This document shows, piece after piece, positions 53,317 to 63,384 of a stretch of 64,000 nucleotides of DNA. The DNA is from Candidatus Poribacteria bacterium. Lineage in GTDB: Bacteria; Poribacteria; WGA-4E; UBA9662. A model generated the notes under the pieces. It was not told the DNA's origin, did not search any database, and saw only the letters and a list, made by a program, of their open reading frames with translations. Position 1 is the stretch's first letter; each line of letters begins with the position of its first letter. The position numbers were made by a program, and so were the translations under genes. The DNA lies in the NCBI GenBank assembly GCA_002709695.1, contig PAQF01000026.1, positions 1 to 64,000 on the forward strand, read 5' to 3'.

Positions 53317-54318
53317 TTATTCAAAAACCTCTTCTTCTTCACGAGATATGGTGATTTTACCACTCTCTTCCAGAGCGCGAACCTCTTCCAAAATCGCTTT
53401 CTGTGCCTCATTGACAGCACTAGCCTTCACACTCCCCATGTCAGCGATATTACTTCTTAGCCTAGCTGCTACTTTCTCAGTCATATTTTCGAAAAACATC
53501 TCCTGCACATCCTCAGTAGCCCCTTTTAAGGCGAGTGCACCATGCTCAGTTATAGAAGGCAAACGAACAACTTCATTACGAAATTCCATTTTGTCAATCA
53601 GGACAATATCATCAAAAGTAAACATACCCTCTCTAATCTTTTGGGCCACTTCAGGGTGTTTCTGCTGCATAGCTTCAATGATTCCATCTGCATCCTCCTT
53701 ACTACCGAATTTATTGAGCATTTTAGCCAAAATATCAGCACCATCAGAGGTCTTCTGAGCTTGCCCAGATGATCCCTTAAACCGAGACATCAATACACCT
53801 TCAACTTCCTGAACGGCCTCAGGGCTCATAGCATCCATAGTCGCAATCTTGCCAGCGATTTGCGAACGCACTCGCGACTGAAACCGCTGAAGTACTTCCC
53901 CAGCTTTATCCGGCACGATATTCGATAAAACCAATGCAACTGTCTGTGGACTCTCTGCCACAAGAAACTGATATATTTCAACAGGATCTGCATCATTAAA
54001 CATACTAAACGGCTTATTTTCAAGCGTTGATTCTAACTTTGCCGTCATCGTCTCTGCTGCACGTTTACTACCAAATGCTGACTGTAATAGATCTTGTGCT
54101 TCCTCCATTCCTCCCATTGCGTAAGCTCCCGCTGATTGCAGGTTATGCATAAACTCATCCATTACGTGCGACCTTTCCTCAGGCGAAATAGGATCTGGAG
54201 AAGCAATCTCAACTAATACTTTTTCCTGCTCTTTTTCACTGAGCTGCTTAAAGACTTCTCCAGAAATAGGTCCTTTTAAAGTCAACAAAAAGATGCCAAT
54301 TTTCCTTACTCCAGTCAC
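53317..54318 (-). CDS. fliG: Flagellar motor switch protein FliG
   Basis: A 333-residue protein. The N-terminal domain binds FliF. The middle domain shows ESPQTVALVLSNIVPDKAGEVL. The C-terminal domain carries the torque helix (FDDIVLIDKMEFRNEVVR...LALKGA...MFFENMTEKVAARL). It starts at GTG with AGGAGG six bases upstream. The nearby ATG is out of frame and hits a stop at once. Confidence 0.95.
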   Translation of the reverse strand: MTGVRKIGIFLLTLKGPISGEVFKQLSEKEQEKVLVEIASPDPISPEERSHVMDEFMHNLQSAGAYAMGGMEEAQDLLQSAFGSKRAAETMTAKLESTLENKPFSMFNDADPVEIYQFLVAESPQTVALVLSNIVPDKAGEVLQRFQSRVRSQIAGKIATMDAMSPEAVQEVEGVLMSRFKGSSGQAQKTSDGADILAKMLNKFGSKEDADGIIEAMQQKHPEVAQKIREGMFTFDDIVLIDKMEFRNEVVRLPSITEHGALALKGATEDVQEMFFENMTEKVAARLRSNIADMGSVKASAVNEAQKAILEEVRALEESGKITISREEEEVFE

Positions 54319-54354
54319 ATTATCCTCCTTAAAACCTATTCATAAACATTTTGC

Positions 54355-56223
54355 TCAACTCTCTTCATCTGCTGCAGAGTCCTCATCACCAGACGAATCA
54401 GTCCCAGAGGTGCTGTCATCACCAGTTGCCAACCAAGTTCTAAGAACATCCGCCGTTGCTCCAGGATCAGCCTCAGCAAATTCTTTGACATGCTCAAAAA
54501 CGTCTTTTTGGCGCTCGGATTCAGTCTCTTCCCTCAGCACTTCCTCCTCCTGTGCCATTTTTTCGGCTTCAATGGCTTCAACCTGTGCCTGCTCTTCCGC
54601 CTCTTGTTGTGCAACATGCTCTTCTTTTTTCTCATTTGCCACACGCTCAATTTGCACTTGCTCTTGCGATTCCTCGTGCTCCTTCTTCATATAAGCGAAC
54701 TGCTCATTCAGAAGTTGATCAATGTAATCCTTGACAGTAAGCCCCTTCGGCAGATGTTCCTCTCCCAGCTGAACCATCGGCGGCTCATCAAGAGCTTCGT
54801 GGGATGACGAAGGACGAGCAAGCCAAGAACGAAGGAAAATCAAAATAGCAATCAAGACAACAGCCAACACTATCATCTGTGCCAACTGCACCCAAACCGG
54901 AGGAGGTAATTCCTGAATAGCTTCTTGGATATCTTTAACAACAGGAAACTGCGTAATCTGAATAGATATTGTGTCATTCAGTCCAACCGACGCTGATAAT
55001 CCTAGTGTGTTAGCAACAGTATTTTTTATAGCTTCAACTTCATCCTGAAGTGAAAAATCAACCACAATTGCAGCTGATTTCACAATCGCAGTTGGGGTTG
55101 AGGTTTCTTCTGTTGTTACTTGATCCATTTCATAATTAGTAATCTCTTTACTTTTATCATAAGTGGAAGGTCCCGACCCTGAGCCAGCAGTTTGATATTC
55201 AGGTGGAAATAAATTGCTTTCAACTCCCGGCTCGCCTCCAGGTGCGGAGCCCTCTCCTTCAAAAGATTCACGCTCGGTTAACTTGCTTCTAATTACTCCT
55301 GTACCAGCATCAGACAACGAAGGTTTAAATTCCGATTTCAGCGTTTTTGTATCCGTCAAGCTAACTTCAACTTCCAATCCGGCAATCCGAACACGATCCT
55401 CGTAAATCGCGATCGCTTTACGTGCCTTGTTCAGATAATAACTTTCGTACTTTTCCTTAAGATTAAGAACCTCAGCACTTTTATCAGTTGACGTTTGATT
55501 TGTTTTAACCAACTCTTCTGAATCGTAAATTCCATCCTGATCAACCACATGAACATTTGCTGGTTTTAGCCCTGCAACACTATAAGCTACTACCCGTTGC
55601 ATTGCTTTGATAGAGCTTACAGTTAAACCACCATCATCCATACCAGTTACCATGAGTTCAACCGTAACAGAAGCTGTAGGCGCCTCTTGCTCTCTAACAA
55701 AAGGTTGAGATTCTGGTATACTTAATTTTACCGCTACGGCACGTATGCCAGCAAAAGTGCTAAGAGTCCTCTCTAATTCGCCCTCAAGTGCCTGTCTTTT
55801 AAATTCACGAAACTCATCTCGCGACATCATCCGCAGAGCACCAGGTGCTAAGATTTCATAGCCGCGATCGCCTTGTCTCTTCAGCGTTCTTTCGCCGAAC
55901 ATTCCAATACCACCACTAAGCTGAGTTGTAGTCGAAATCCTTCTAGCCGCATCAATATCCTTTACTTCAACCTGAATCTCATCAGCAGTTAATTTATAAT
56001 CAATTCCCTGCTGATCCAATGCATGAGCTAAAACCCCGCGATCCTGATCACTCAATCCACTGTAAAGTGTTACATAATCACCGCTTCGTAACACAAACAA
56101 CGAAACTATCAATGACAGTATAAGAGCGACAAAAACCCCAACCAAAGCGAGTCGCCAAGGCTGGCTTAACCCATCCCATCGACTACTCGCCTGATTAGTT
56201 AAACTCTGAAGAAATTCACGCAT
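54355..56223 (-). CDS. fliF: Flagellar MS-ring protein FliF
   Basis: A 622-residue protein with two membrane segments (about residues 25-47 and 450-470) enclosing the ring-building periplasmic domains. Typical motifs are VTLYSGLSDQDRGVLAHALDQQGIDYKL, QRALEGELERTLSTFAGIRAVAVKLSIPE and a LTDTKTLKSEF segment in the beta-collar. The C-terminal tail is long and acidic (Glu/Gln-rich from about residue 520) and retains the FliG-binding VLRTWL motif. A GGAG site precedes the ATG. Confidence 0.95.
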   Translation of the reverse strand: MREFLQSLTNQASSRWDGLSQPWRLALVGVFVALILSLIVSLFVLRSGDYVTLYSGLSDQDRGVLAHALDQQGIDYKLTADEIQVEVKDIDAARRISTTTQLSGGIGMFGERTLKRQGDRGYEILAPGALRMMSRDEFREFKRQALEGELERTLSTFAGIRAVAVKLSIPESQPFVREQEAPTASVTVELMVTGMDDGGLTVSSIKAMQRVVAYSVAGLKPANVHVVDQDGIYDSEELVKTNQTSTDKSAEVLNLKEKYESYYLNKARKAIAIYEDRVRIAGLEVEVSLTDTKTLKSEFKPSLSDAGTGVIRSKLTERESFEGEGSAPGGEPGVESNLFPPEYQTAGSGSGPSTYDKSKEITNYEMDQVTTEETSTPTAIVKSAAIVVDFSLQDEVEAIKNTVANTLGLSASVGLNDTISIQITQFPVVKDIQEAIQELPPPVWVQLAQMIVLAVVLIAILIFLRSWLARPSSSHEALDEPPMVQLGEEHLPKGLTVKDYIDQLLNEQFAYMKKEHEESQEQVQIERVANEKKEEHVAQQEAEEQAQVEAIEAEKMAQEEEVLREETESERQKDVFEHVKEFAEADPGATADVLRTWLATGDDSTSGTDSSGDEDSAADEES

Positions 56224-56355
56224 TAACTATCTCCCCAACTTTTAAAACGACTTTAATATTTATTAATATGGGATAGCGTTGTGACCCTATGAATGAACAC
56301 CACGATCAACCACCGATAAAATAACAACTTGAGAGCATTAAGAACCAAACCAAAC

Positions 56356-56673
56356 TTAGATCTGCATACGCAAAATCTCTTGATAAGCATCAAGAATTTT
56401 GTTACGAACCTCAACAGCCAATTGCAACGCCAACTTGGCTTCTTCCAACGTAATCATTAACTCATGTAGATTATCAGATTCACCAGTTGCGAATTTGACA
56501 CTAGCTTGATGTGATAGCAATTGCATCTCATTAACTTTACTCAGATTTTCCTGCAGCATCTTCTTGAAACTAACACCCGCAGACGAAAAATTTGAGTCCG
56601 GTGCAACACCAACCGGCTTCACACCAACATTCCCTTCTCCAGGCATCAACAATTGAATTGGATGAACAACCAT
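56356..56673 (-). CDS. fliE: Flagellar hook-basal body protein FliE
   Basis: A 105-residue protein. The C-terminal two thirds follow FliE: SFKKMLQENLSKVNEMQ, FATGESDNLHELMITLEEAKLALQLAVEVRNKILDAYQEILRMQI. It links the MS-ring to the rod. It directly follows flgB, with no flgC between. Confidence 0.94.
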   Translation of the reverse strand: MVVHPIQLLMPGEGNVGVKPVGVAPDSNFSSAGVSFKKMLQENLSKVNEMQLLSHQASVKFATGESDNLHELMITLEEAKLALQLAVEVRNKILDAYQEILRMQI

Positions 56674-56711
56674 AACGTCAATCTCTCAATCTATCAAAAA
56701 ACATCTAAACA

Positions 56712-57125
56712 TTACCTAGTACGAATCACCATACCAAGTTTTTGGTAATAATCAGTAATCATTCTAACTAAAACATTATACTGCATCGTATTCACAGCAA
56801 GAGTCCCCATCTCGACATCAATATCCACATTATTCTGATCAATTCGAAGAGATGTATCACCTTGCTGATATGTGCGTGGGACAACACCACCCAGCTTGGG
56901 CGGATCGATCGGCATATGACCAAGATGAGTTTTTGGAGCATGAACTGAATTTTCAGAAGACCGACTAATTGCAGCCTTAAGTTGTGATTTAAACTCAACA
57001 TCAACACGCTTGAATTTAGGCGTATTTACATTGGCGATGTTGTGAGCTATAGCTTTGTGCCTTAATAACGTGCCATTAAGCGATTGCTTTAGAGCAACCG
57101 GGACAACTCCTGAAAACAAGTTCAA
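56712..57125 (-). CDS. flgB: Flagellar proximal rod protein FlgB
   Basis: A 137-residue rod protein. The N-terminal HKAIAHNIANVNTPKFKRVDVEF and C-terminal NNVDIDVEMGTLAVNTMQYNVLVRMITDYYQKL match FlgB, not FlgC, which has a different N-terminal block and a longer middle. It starts at TTG behind a G-rich stretch. flgC normally follows immediately but is absent here. Confidence 0.92.
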   Translation of the reverse strand: MNLFSGVVPVALKQSLNGTLLRHKAIAHNIANVNTPKFKRVDVEFKSQLKAAISRSSENSVHAPKTHLGHMPIDPPKLGGVVPRTYQQGDTSLRIDQNNVDIDVEMGTLAVNTMQYNVLVRMITDYYQKLGMVIRTR

Positions 57126-57162
57126 TTTACACCCCCCCTGTGGCCAGATCTAAGGACAAAAC

Positions 57163-57630
57163 CTATCCCTTAGAATCAATATACTTGGAACGTCGTGTTT
57201 GATTCAAAACTTTTTGATCTGTATCCCTCGTCTTATTGTACTTATCATGCGCATGCCCTCCAAGCACAGATACAAGTTCTGAGTCAGAATTTACAACACC
57301 AATCTTAGAATATATCACCTTCTCGTTTACCTGATCAATTTCAATAATTCTAGACATGCTTTCTTCCAACTCAGCTAGTTTCTCCTCTAACCCCGTAATA
57401 TCAACATCATCGATGTCGCCATCAATAACAGCATCAAGCCCAAGCCTAGCTGAATTCTGCCTCGCATCCAAATACTGTATCAAATCACCACGCTCTATTC
57501 CCAATTCAATAAAGCCATCCACATCGTTATCGTCCAAAGCCTTCTGTTGCTTTAAAGCAACTTCAACAACCTGATTAGCAATCTCAATCTGAGCTTCAGC
57601 ATCTAACACTAGCTTATCTAAATCCAACAA
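57163..57630 (-). CDS. FlgN-like flagellar chaperone candidate
   Basis: A 155-residue, mainly helical protein. The first 95 residues form two long amphipathic helices with a short acidic loop. The C-terminus has a polar tail (NKTRDTDQKVLNQTRRSKYID). This outline fits FlgN/FliT-type export chaperones for hook-associated proteins. No diagnostic motif is visible, so the call depends on context and helical pattern. The start is a TTG of uncertain position. Confidence 0.5.
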   Translation of the reverse strand: MLDLDKLVLDAEAQIEIANQVVEVALKQQKALDDNDVDGFIELGIERGDLIQYLDARQNSARLGLDAVIDGDIDDVDITGLEEKLAELEESMSRIIEIDQVNEKVIYSKIGVVNSDSELVSVLGGHAHDKYNKTRDTDQKVLNQTRRSKYIDSKG

Positions 57631-57646
57631 AACAGAACTAAACTCA

Positions 57647-59977
57647 CTAATTATTCAAATTTTGGATTTGTTCCAGTTTCGATTGGAGGCCCTGAATTTG
57701 CGCAACGATATCCTTAACATCCGCGCTATAATCACTCCCACCTTGAACCTGCTCGTAGGCTGAAATTGCTTCCTTGTGGTCTCCAATACTCCAGTAAATT
57801 GCACCTAGCAGGCGATAACTCAAATCAAGCTCTGCTCGCCGAACTGACTCTTTTATCATCTGGGAAGATCTAAGACCAGCAATTTGGTCTTTAACCAAAT
57901 TAATTGCTTCCTCTGGGACATCCAAAGCTATATACATACTTATTAAACGATTACTACGACTTAGACTCAATGGGGGAAATTCATGTTTCACTTGCTCATA
58001 TGAATTAATAACCTGCTCGGAATTCTCTATACGATTCTCACCGTAGGAAACACTCCCTTTATCTCCAATTCCCTGCCCTTCTATCACTTTAAGGTAGTAA
58101 CTGTCCCCACGCAGAAGATACGCTTCCCTCAATATCCCTGAGGGTATAACTCCCTCCACCTCTTCACCCAACAACAACTGTCTTAAGGTCGAAATACATG
58201 TATCAAATTCTCCAAGTTCGCAGTAACAACGACTCAAATTTAGGAGAGCTTGATAATACCATTCATCTAATGACCGTAAATAGGTAAAACTTTTATTCTG
58301 TCCTAAGTCTTGGGAAAAACGGTGATATAAACCAATAGCTTTTTTATAGGCCAAGACAGCTCCTGTTAAATCTCCTGTTCCGCGCAGAATATCAGCTGAA
58401 ACAACAATGGATTCAAGATTTTGTCGACTTGGGTTTGTGCTTAGCTTATTAAAATCGTTCGAATACTGGCTAGAAGACAAATCATCAACACCAAAATGGC
58501 TGACCAACTGTACATCAAGATTGATTTTTGCCTGTTCAGCATCACCCAATGCATCTGATCCTCTAGATTTGGTAACATTATATACATGGTTGGTCGATGA
58601 ATCTACCAAAATCAAAGTATAACCATTGAGAAAAACTTCAACAGAATCCTTCGAGAGTGGTTCGCCAAACTCACCAAATTTTTCCACCAAAATATCTGCG
58701 ACACCCTCTTTAGAATCGAAAATACTAGCATCAACATCTGGAATGGAAAACCTAAAAACAGGCAACCCAAGCCTAGAAAGTTGCGTTTGTGCAACCCTCC
58801 GAAACAAGCCAGAGCCCAATGTCAATAAATCACTCAATTGATTTCTTGCATCCATAGGATAACCAAGATCTGCATTACAAATACTCTGCATAAAAATTGC
58901 GTTTTCGGCCAGTCTCAGAGGCCCAGTATTTTTAGGAAAGCTACTCACAAGCCTCTCATAAGACCGTAGAGCATTAGCAATATGCCCCTTGTCATAATCA
59001 AGTTGAGCCAACCAAAACAATATATACTCAGCATGTGGAAATTGGGGATGTAACGATAAAGCGGTGCCACGATACCATTCGATAGCCTCAGCTATCTTTT
59101 CAACAGCAGCCTCTTGATCTTCTAAGTCATAAAGCAAAACTTTTGCTTGTTCAAGCAAAATGTCTCCAACTCTATAACGTGCATGGGGCATGTACTCACT
59201 ATTATTGTTATTGTCAAGAGCCAATAGAAATGAACTACGCGTTAGCTCAAGTGCCGCCAAGTCATTACTCATAACAACACGCTTGAAACCAAATAATTCA
59301 TCTGGGTCTTCCATAGGACCATATTCAGACACATGAAAATCCTGACGCACCCTACTTAATGCATTCAAATCACCCAAATCACTGACAGAATCTTCAACAG
59401 ACTGGACAATTGCTAAATAAGCCTTTAAATCACGAATCGATTCAAGGCTCCGAAAGCGATCAACGATTGCACGATAAACCCTTTTCACAGAATTAGGTTT
59501 TGGAAGTACACGCACATACTCATGTATATCAGCGACTTCCAGCGGGGTAGCAATATCAGCCAAACGCCTATACTCATTCAGGACAGACCTTGACTCGTCA
59601 AAAATCAAGGCTTTTCTGTCAGTATGTTTAGCTGCATAAAAGATATCGAGAAATTGGTTATCTGCCTTCTCAAGCCTATTGGGAAAAAGATTGGCGCGAG
59701 CATCAAGGGTATCAAGCCCTTCACCCAAAGAATCCGGATCATAGGAAGCATAAGCAAACGGACTTGCACTTTGCTCACCCATAAGGAAGAGCTGATGATT
59801 CACCGCATGCTTTAGCAATCGAATGAATTCCTGATCTGTACGCCTAAATTCAGCTTCGAATTGCCTAATATCGCGGGCGCTATAATCGGCAAAAGCTCGA
59901 GAACCAAACAAAAAACAGAGGAATACAGAAAGCAGTGCCTTTAAGAAGGTTTTTTGAAGGCAAGCAAACTGGTTCAT
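57647..59977 (-). CDS. Secreted TPR-repeat protein
   Basis: A 776-residue protein with a signal peptide (hydrophobic core LKALLSVFLCFLFG, cleavage near SRAFA). The frame is open to 60091, but ATG 59977 has AGAGG five bases upstream and puts the signal peptide at the N-terminus. At least four to six tetratricopeptide-like units are visible, for example LFWLAQLDYDKGHIANALRSYERL, ALLNLSRCYCELGEFDTCISTLRQ and LGAIYWSIGDHKEAISAYEQV. It is the first gene of the flagellar block and probably a periplasmic scaffold. Whether it serves flagella is not shown. Confidence 0.72.
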   Translation of the reverse strand: MNQFACLQKTFLKALLSVFLCFLFGSRAFADYSARDIRQFEAEFRRTDQEFIRLLKHAVNHQLFLMGEQSASPFAYASYDPDSLGEGLDTLDARANLFPNRLEKADNQFLDIFYAAKHTDRKALIFDESRSVLNEYRRLADIATPLEVADIHEYVRVLPKPNSVKRVYRAIVDRFRSLESIRDLKAYLAIVQSVEDSVSDLGDLNALSRVRQDFHVSEYGPMEDPDELFGFKRVVMSNDLAALELTRSSFLLALDNNNNSEYMPHARYRVGDILLEQAKVLLYDLEDQEAAVEKIAEAIEWYRGTALSLHPQFPHAEYILFWLAQLDYDKGHIANALRSYERLVSSFPKNTGPLRLAENAIFMQSICNADLGYPMDARNQLSDLLTLGSGLFRRVAQTQLSRLGLPVFRFSIPDVDASIFDSKEGVADILVEKFGEFGEPLSKDSVEVFLNGYTLILVDSSTNHVYNVTKSRGSDALGDAEQAKINLDVQLVSHFGVDDLSSSQYSNDFNKLSTNPSRQNLESIVVSADILRGTGDLTGAVLAYKKAIGLYHRFSQDLGQNKSFTYLRSLDEWYYQALLNLSRCYCELGEFDTCISTLRQLLLGEEVEGVIPSGILREAYLLRGDSYYLKVIEGQGIGDKGSVSYGENRIENSEQVINSYEQVKHEFPPLSLSRSNRLISMYIALDVPEEAINLVKDQIAGLRSSQMIKESVRRAELDLSYRLLGAIYWSIGDHKEAISAYEQVQGGSDYSADVKDIVAQIQGLQSKLEQIQNLNN

Positions 59978-60027
59978 CGGACCTCTAGAACTGGATAGGC
60001 ATTTAGTACAGGCAAAACTGGAAATAT

Positions 60028-60056
60028 AGATTAGCACATCTACGTTTTTTTTGCAA
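60028..60056 (-). promoter_or_regulatory. Sigma70-type promoter candidate at the head of the flagellar block
   Basis: On the minus strand TTGCAA, 17 bases and TAATCT with a TGC extended -10 element. Predicted initiation near 60021 gives a leader of about 44 bases to the TPR gene. Moderate match only. Confidence 0.4.
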
Positions 60057-60136
60057 GACAAAAAAAACAAATCATCCCATGGATTCTTCATCGATCAAAA
60101 TAACAATACCAAAGCATTGAAAATAGCATAAATTCG

Positions 60137-60166
60137 TTGACACAAATCTACAAAGATAAATATAAT
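60137..60166 (+). promoter_or_regulatory. Consensus sigma70 promoter of hflX
   Basis: Perfect TTGACA (60137-60142) and perfect TATAAT (60161-60166) with an 18-base spacer. Initiation near 60173 gives a leader of about 108 bases before the GTG start of hflX. The two perfect hexamers make this the best promoter match I found in the window. Confidence 0.75.
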
Positions 60167-60280
60167 TTCAGCAACATTTTCTTCATAAAGCCCCTGCTAC
60201 ACATCGAAACTGCAGGAATATATGGCGAATACTAGCCCTACACAACTTCAAAAAAATTGATACGTAAGAGATAATGACCT

Positions 60281-61603
60281 GTGCACCAAAATTATAATAC
60301 AGAAATCCAATCCAAAAAAGCAATTTTAATTGGTATTAAGCTAAGACATGATATTTACTCTGAAGTTGAAGAATCCATCAGAGAGTTGGCGGATTTGGCG
60401 ACAACATCAGGAATCCAAGTTACCTGTGAACTAATTCAAACTAAAGACGCTCCAAACGCTGCATATTTCATTGGGCAAGGAAAACTTAATGAAATAAAAA
60501 GCATTGCAGAGGAGACGAAATCAGAAATTGTGGTTTTCGATGCGGATCTATCGCCAGCTCAAACACGCAATATCGAGAAAGTATTAAACCTGATTGTAAT
60601 CGATCGAACAGGGCTAATTTTGCAAATCTTTGCTCAACGAGCACAAACAAAAGAAGCTAAACTACAAGTTGAACTCGCACAACTTCAATATGCGCTGCCT
60701 CGATTAACAAGAATGTGGACGCATCTTTCCAGACAAGCAACAGCAGGTAGTGGAGCTGCATCCGGAGGAACTGGTCAAGGTGGGGGAGCAGTACGTGGTG
60801 CAGGAGAAACTCAACTTCAAATTGACCGGAAGCTAATTAGTCACCAGATATCACATCTAAAAAAAACACTCAGTAATGTCGAAAAACAACGCCGAGTCCA
60901 ACGACACAATCGGACCAAAACCGTAAACATCTCACTAGTAGGCTATACAAATGCTGGAAAATCAACTTTATTCAATGCTCTTACATTAGCAAACCAACTA
61001 GCCGAAAACAAACTGTTTGCTACACTCGACCCGACAACCCGTACAGTTGAATTACCAAAAAACCAGAAGATCTTAGTCACGGATACCGTTGGGTTCATCA
61101 AGAAGTTACCTCATCAACTTGTAGCAGCTTTCAAGGCAACCCTAGAAGAAGTCGCCGAATCTAACTTCCTACTCCACGTTGTCGACGCCAGCAACCCACA
61201 AATAGACTTACACATCCAAACAGTTAACAACGTTCTCCAAGAAATTGGAGCATCCGACGTCCCAAGCTTGATAGTATTCAACAAAATAGACCAAGTTGAG
61301 GAAGAATTTCTTTACACTTTACAAATTAAACATCCAAAAAGCCTAGTAATCTCAGCCCTTACAGGCAATGGCATCCAAGAACTTAAAAATCATATTGCTA
61401 ATATTATTTCAAAGCACGACATCCGTTTATCGATCTCTCTTTCCTACCAAGACGCAAAAGCCCTAGATTATCTCTACAACCATGGACATGTCGTGAGTAC
61501 GGATTACAAAATGGAGAACATCCTCATTCAAGCTCAATTGCCTCGGCGTCACTTAAAGCCGCTAGACCAACTCCTAACCAACTCAACTCATACCATCCAA
61601 TAA
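60281..61603 (+). CDS. hflX: Ribosome-associated GTPase HflX
   Basis: A 440-residue protein. The N-terminal HflX domain (AYFIGQGKLNEI, VVFDADLSPAQTRNIEK, VIDRTGLILQIFAQRAQTKEAKLQVELAQL) includes the glycine-rich linker GGTGQGGGAVRGAGETQLQIDRR-like segment. The GTPase domain has G1 GYTNAGKSTLFN, G3 DTVGFI and G4 NKID. It starts at GTG, and an ATG seven bases upstream is out of frame and stops after seven codons. HflX binds 50S subunits and splits stalled ribosomes. It is convergent with the permease gene (3-base gap). Confidence 0.95.
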   Translation: MHQNYNTEIQSKKAILIGIKLRHDIYSEVEESIRELADLATTSGIQVTCELIQTKDAPNAAYFIGQGKLNEIKSIAEETKSEIVVFDADLSPAQTRNIEKVLNLIVIDRTGLILQIFAQRAQTKEAKLQVELAQLQYALPRLTRMWTHLSRQATAGSGAASGGTGQGGGAVRGAGETQLQIDRKLISHQISHLKKTLSNVEKQRRVQRHNRTKTVNISLVGYTNAGKSTLFNALTLANQLAENKLFATLDPTTRTVELPKNQKILVTDTVGFIKKLPHQLVAAFKATLEEVAESNFLLHVVDASNPQIDLHIQTVNNVLQEIGASDVPSLIVFNKIDQVEEEFLYTLQIKHPKSLVISALTGNGIQELKNHIANIISKHDIRLSISLSYQDAKALDYLYNHGHVVSTDYKMENILIQAQLPRRHLKPLDQLLTNSTHTIQ

Positions 61604-61606
61604 ACC

Positions 61607-62845
61607 TTATTTGTGACGGATGGCTTCAATTGGTTTCAACCTAGAAGCACGACTAGCAGGATAGTAACCAAAAAAGACACCAATAGCTGCCCCGGCAGCA
61701 ACTGAAGTTAAAACTGACCTCATAGTAATGACTGACGGCCATTCAAACCCATCAATATATTTACTCAATGCCCCAGCCGCAACATGTGTCAAACCGAATC
61801 CAACTAAGATCCCTATAATACTTCCAATCAAACAAATAAGAACAGACTCAGTCAAAAACTGTATCCGAACATCCCAGTTTTTGGCGCCAACTGCCTTTCG
61901 AAGGCCAATCTCCGGCACACGTTCAGTCACAGACACCAACATAATATTCAGGGTACCAATACCACCTACTATTAAAGAAACCGAAGCAATTAGCACAAGA
62001 ACTAATTCAATAATCAAAATAATTCTGTTAGTGGACTTTAACTCTTCCTTCATAACCCATACTTCGAAAAACTCCTCCCCACCGTTTGCTCGACGCAAAA
62101 CTTTTTTGACCTGGTTTACCGCTTGGTCAATAACATCATAGTCTTTAGCTCGAATTAAGATATGATCAACATGATCATTTCCTAAAAATTGGGTCTGTGT
62201 GGTTGTCACCGGCATAAAAATCTGATTATCCTCACTTCCCATTCCTGGATCAAGCCCTTTTCCACGAGACTCCATAACCCCAATGATGCTGAACCGTTCA
62301 TTACTTACCTTAATCTCTTTCCCTATCGGATCCAAGCCAGAGAACAGATCCTCAACAAGTTCCTCACCAACAACGCAGACCTTACTCCACAAACTGAGAT
62401 CCTCATCAGAAATAAAGCGTCCCACACGAGTATGCCACTCACGGATAAGGTGATAATCATAGGATGTTGCCTGCAAGCGAGTTCTCTTTTGCTCACCATC
62501 ATACGACGCATTCACCGACCTATAAGTCTCCGGAGCGGCCATATCAACGAATGAACACTCACTTTGAATTAATTCTACATCTTCCATCACCAAGAAATGC
62601 TTGCTGGGATTTCGAATCCAGCGCCCGCCCTTACGAATCTTTTCGGAACGATACACACCAAAGGTCAGCGGACCACCGACCTTTTCAACTTCATTCATCA
62701 CTAATTTTTGAGCCCCTGCCCCAAGTGACATCATTACAATCACACCAGCAATTCCAATTGAAATACTTAGAACAATAAGAAATGTGCGCATTCTATTAGC
62801 ATAAAATGTTGAAAACGCCGATGAAGTATTTTGGAAAATTTTCAT
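61607..62845 (-). CDS. MacB/FtsX-type ABC transporter permease
   Basis: A 412-residue inner-membrane protein with one N-terminal membrane helix (about residues 17-42), a MacB periplasmic core domain (about 45-275) and three C-terminal membrane helices with the FtsX motif LIVGGIGTLNIMLVSVTERVPEIGLRKAVGA. Type VII ABC permeases of this kind move lipoproteins, peptides or small molecules by mechanotransmission. No ATPase or membrane-fusion gene adjoins it in the window, so the partner is elsewhere and the substrate is unknown. Confidence 0.92.
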   Translation of the reverse strand: MKIFQNTSSAFSTFYANRMRTFLIVLSISIGIAGVIVMMSLGAGAQKLVMNEVEKVGGPLTFGVYRSEKIRKGGRWIRNPSKHFLVMEDVELIQSECSFVDMAAPETYRSVNASYDGEQKRTRLQATSYDYHLIREWHTRVGRFISDEDLSLWSKVCVVGEELVEDLFSGLDPIGKEIKVSNERFSIIGVMESRGKGLDPGMGSEDNQIFMPVTTTQTQFLGNDHVDHILIRAKDYDVIDQAVNQVKKVLRRANGGEEFFEVWVMKEELKSTNRIILIIELVLVLIASVSLIVGGIGTLNIMLVSVTERVPEIGLRKAVGAKNWDVRIQFLTESVLICLIGSIIGILVGFGLTHVAAGALSKYIDGFEWPSVITMRSVLTSVAAGAAIGVFFGYYPASRASRLKPIEAIRHK

Positions 62846-62868
62846 TTAGTCAATAGAATCCGAATTTA

Positions 62869-62897
62869 TTGCTGTGGTTTTCTGCCCATGCTAGAAT
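62869..62897 (+). promoter_or_regulatory. Sigma70-type promoter of dtd
   Basis: TTGCTG (62869-62874), 17 bases, then TGC-TAGAAT (extended -10; hexamer 62892-62897, five of six consensus). Initiation near 62904 leaves a leader of about 31 bases with a TTGGAG ribosome site five bases before the ATG. Confidence 0.6.
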
Positions 62898-62934
62898 CTA
62901 AATCGAATTAAAAAAACAAAGACTTGGAGCATCT

Positions 62935-63384
62935 ATGAGAGCTGTCGTACAACGCGTAAAATCTGCCAGCGTAACAGTCGGTGAAGAACTGATATCAGAA
63001 ATTGGCCCCGGTCTGCTCGTTTTCCTAGGCATATCCAAAAGTGACCAGCGAGAAGACACTAATTATCTGACACAAAAAGTAGCACACTTAAGAATCTTCC
63101 GTGATAAAGAGGGCAAAATGAACAAATCCCTGTTGGATATCGAAGGATCCGCACTTATTGTTTCGCAATTTACCCTTTACGGTGATTGCCGCAAAGGTCG
63201 ACGACCAAGTTTCATCGAAGCATCTCCACCAGAAAAAGCTAATGAACTATATGAAGAGTTTATCTATATGTTGAACGAACTCGGAGTAAACGGGAAAGGT
63301 GGTAAATTCCAAGCAATGATGGATGTACAACTGATCAATGATGGACCAGTAACGATGTTACTCGATAGTAGTAAGCTCTTCTAA
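62935..63384 (+). CDS. dtd: D-aminoacyl-tRNA deacylase (Dtd)
   Basis: A 149-residue protein of normal length that removes D-amino acids from tRNA. It opens [15 protein letters not shown]. The two active-site motifs are SQFTLYGD and a variant N-D-G-P-V-T near residue 136, where the family has a Gly-cis-Pro dipeptide that is retained here. It has its own promoter and ribosome site. Confidence 0.96.
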   Translation: MRAVVQRVKSASVTVGEELISEIGPGLLVFLGISKSDQREDTNYLTQKVAHLRIFRDKEGKMNKSLLDIEGSALIVSQFTLYGDCRKGRRPSFIEASPPEKANELYEEFIYMLNELGVNGKGGKFQAMMDVQLINDGPVTMLLDSSKLF

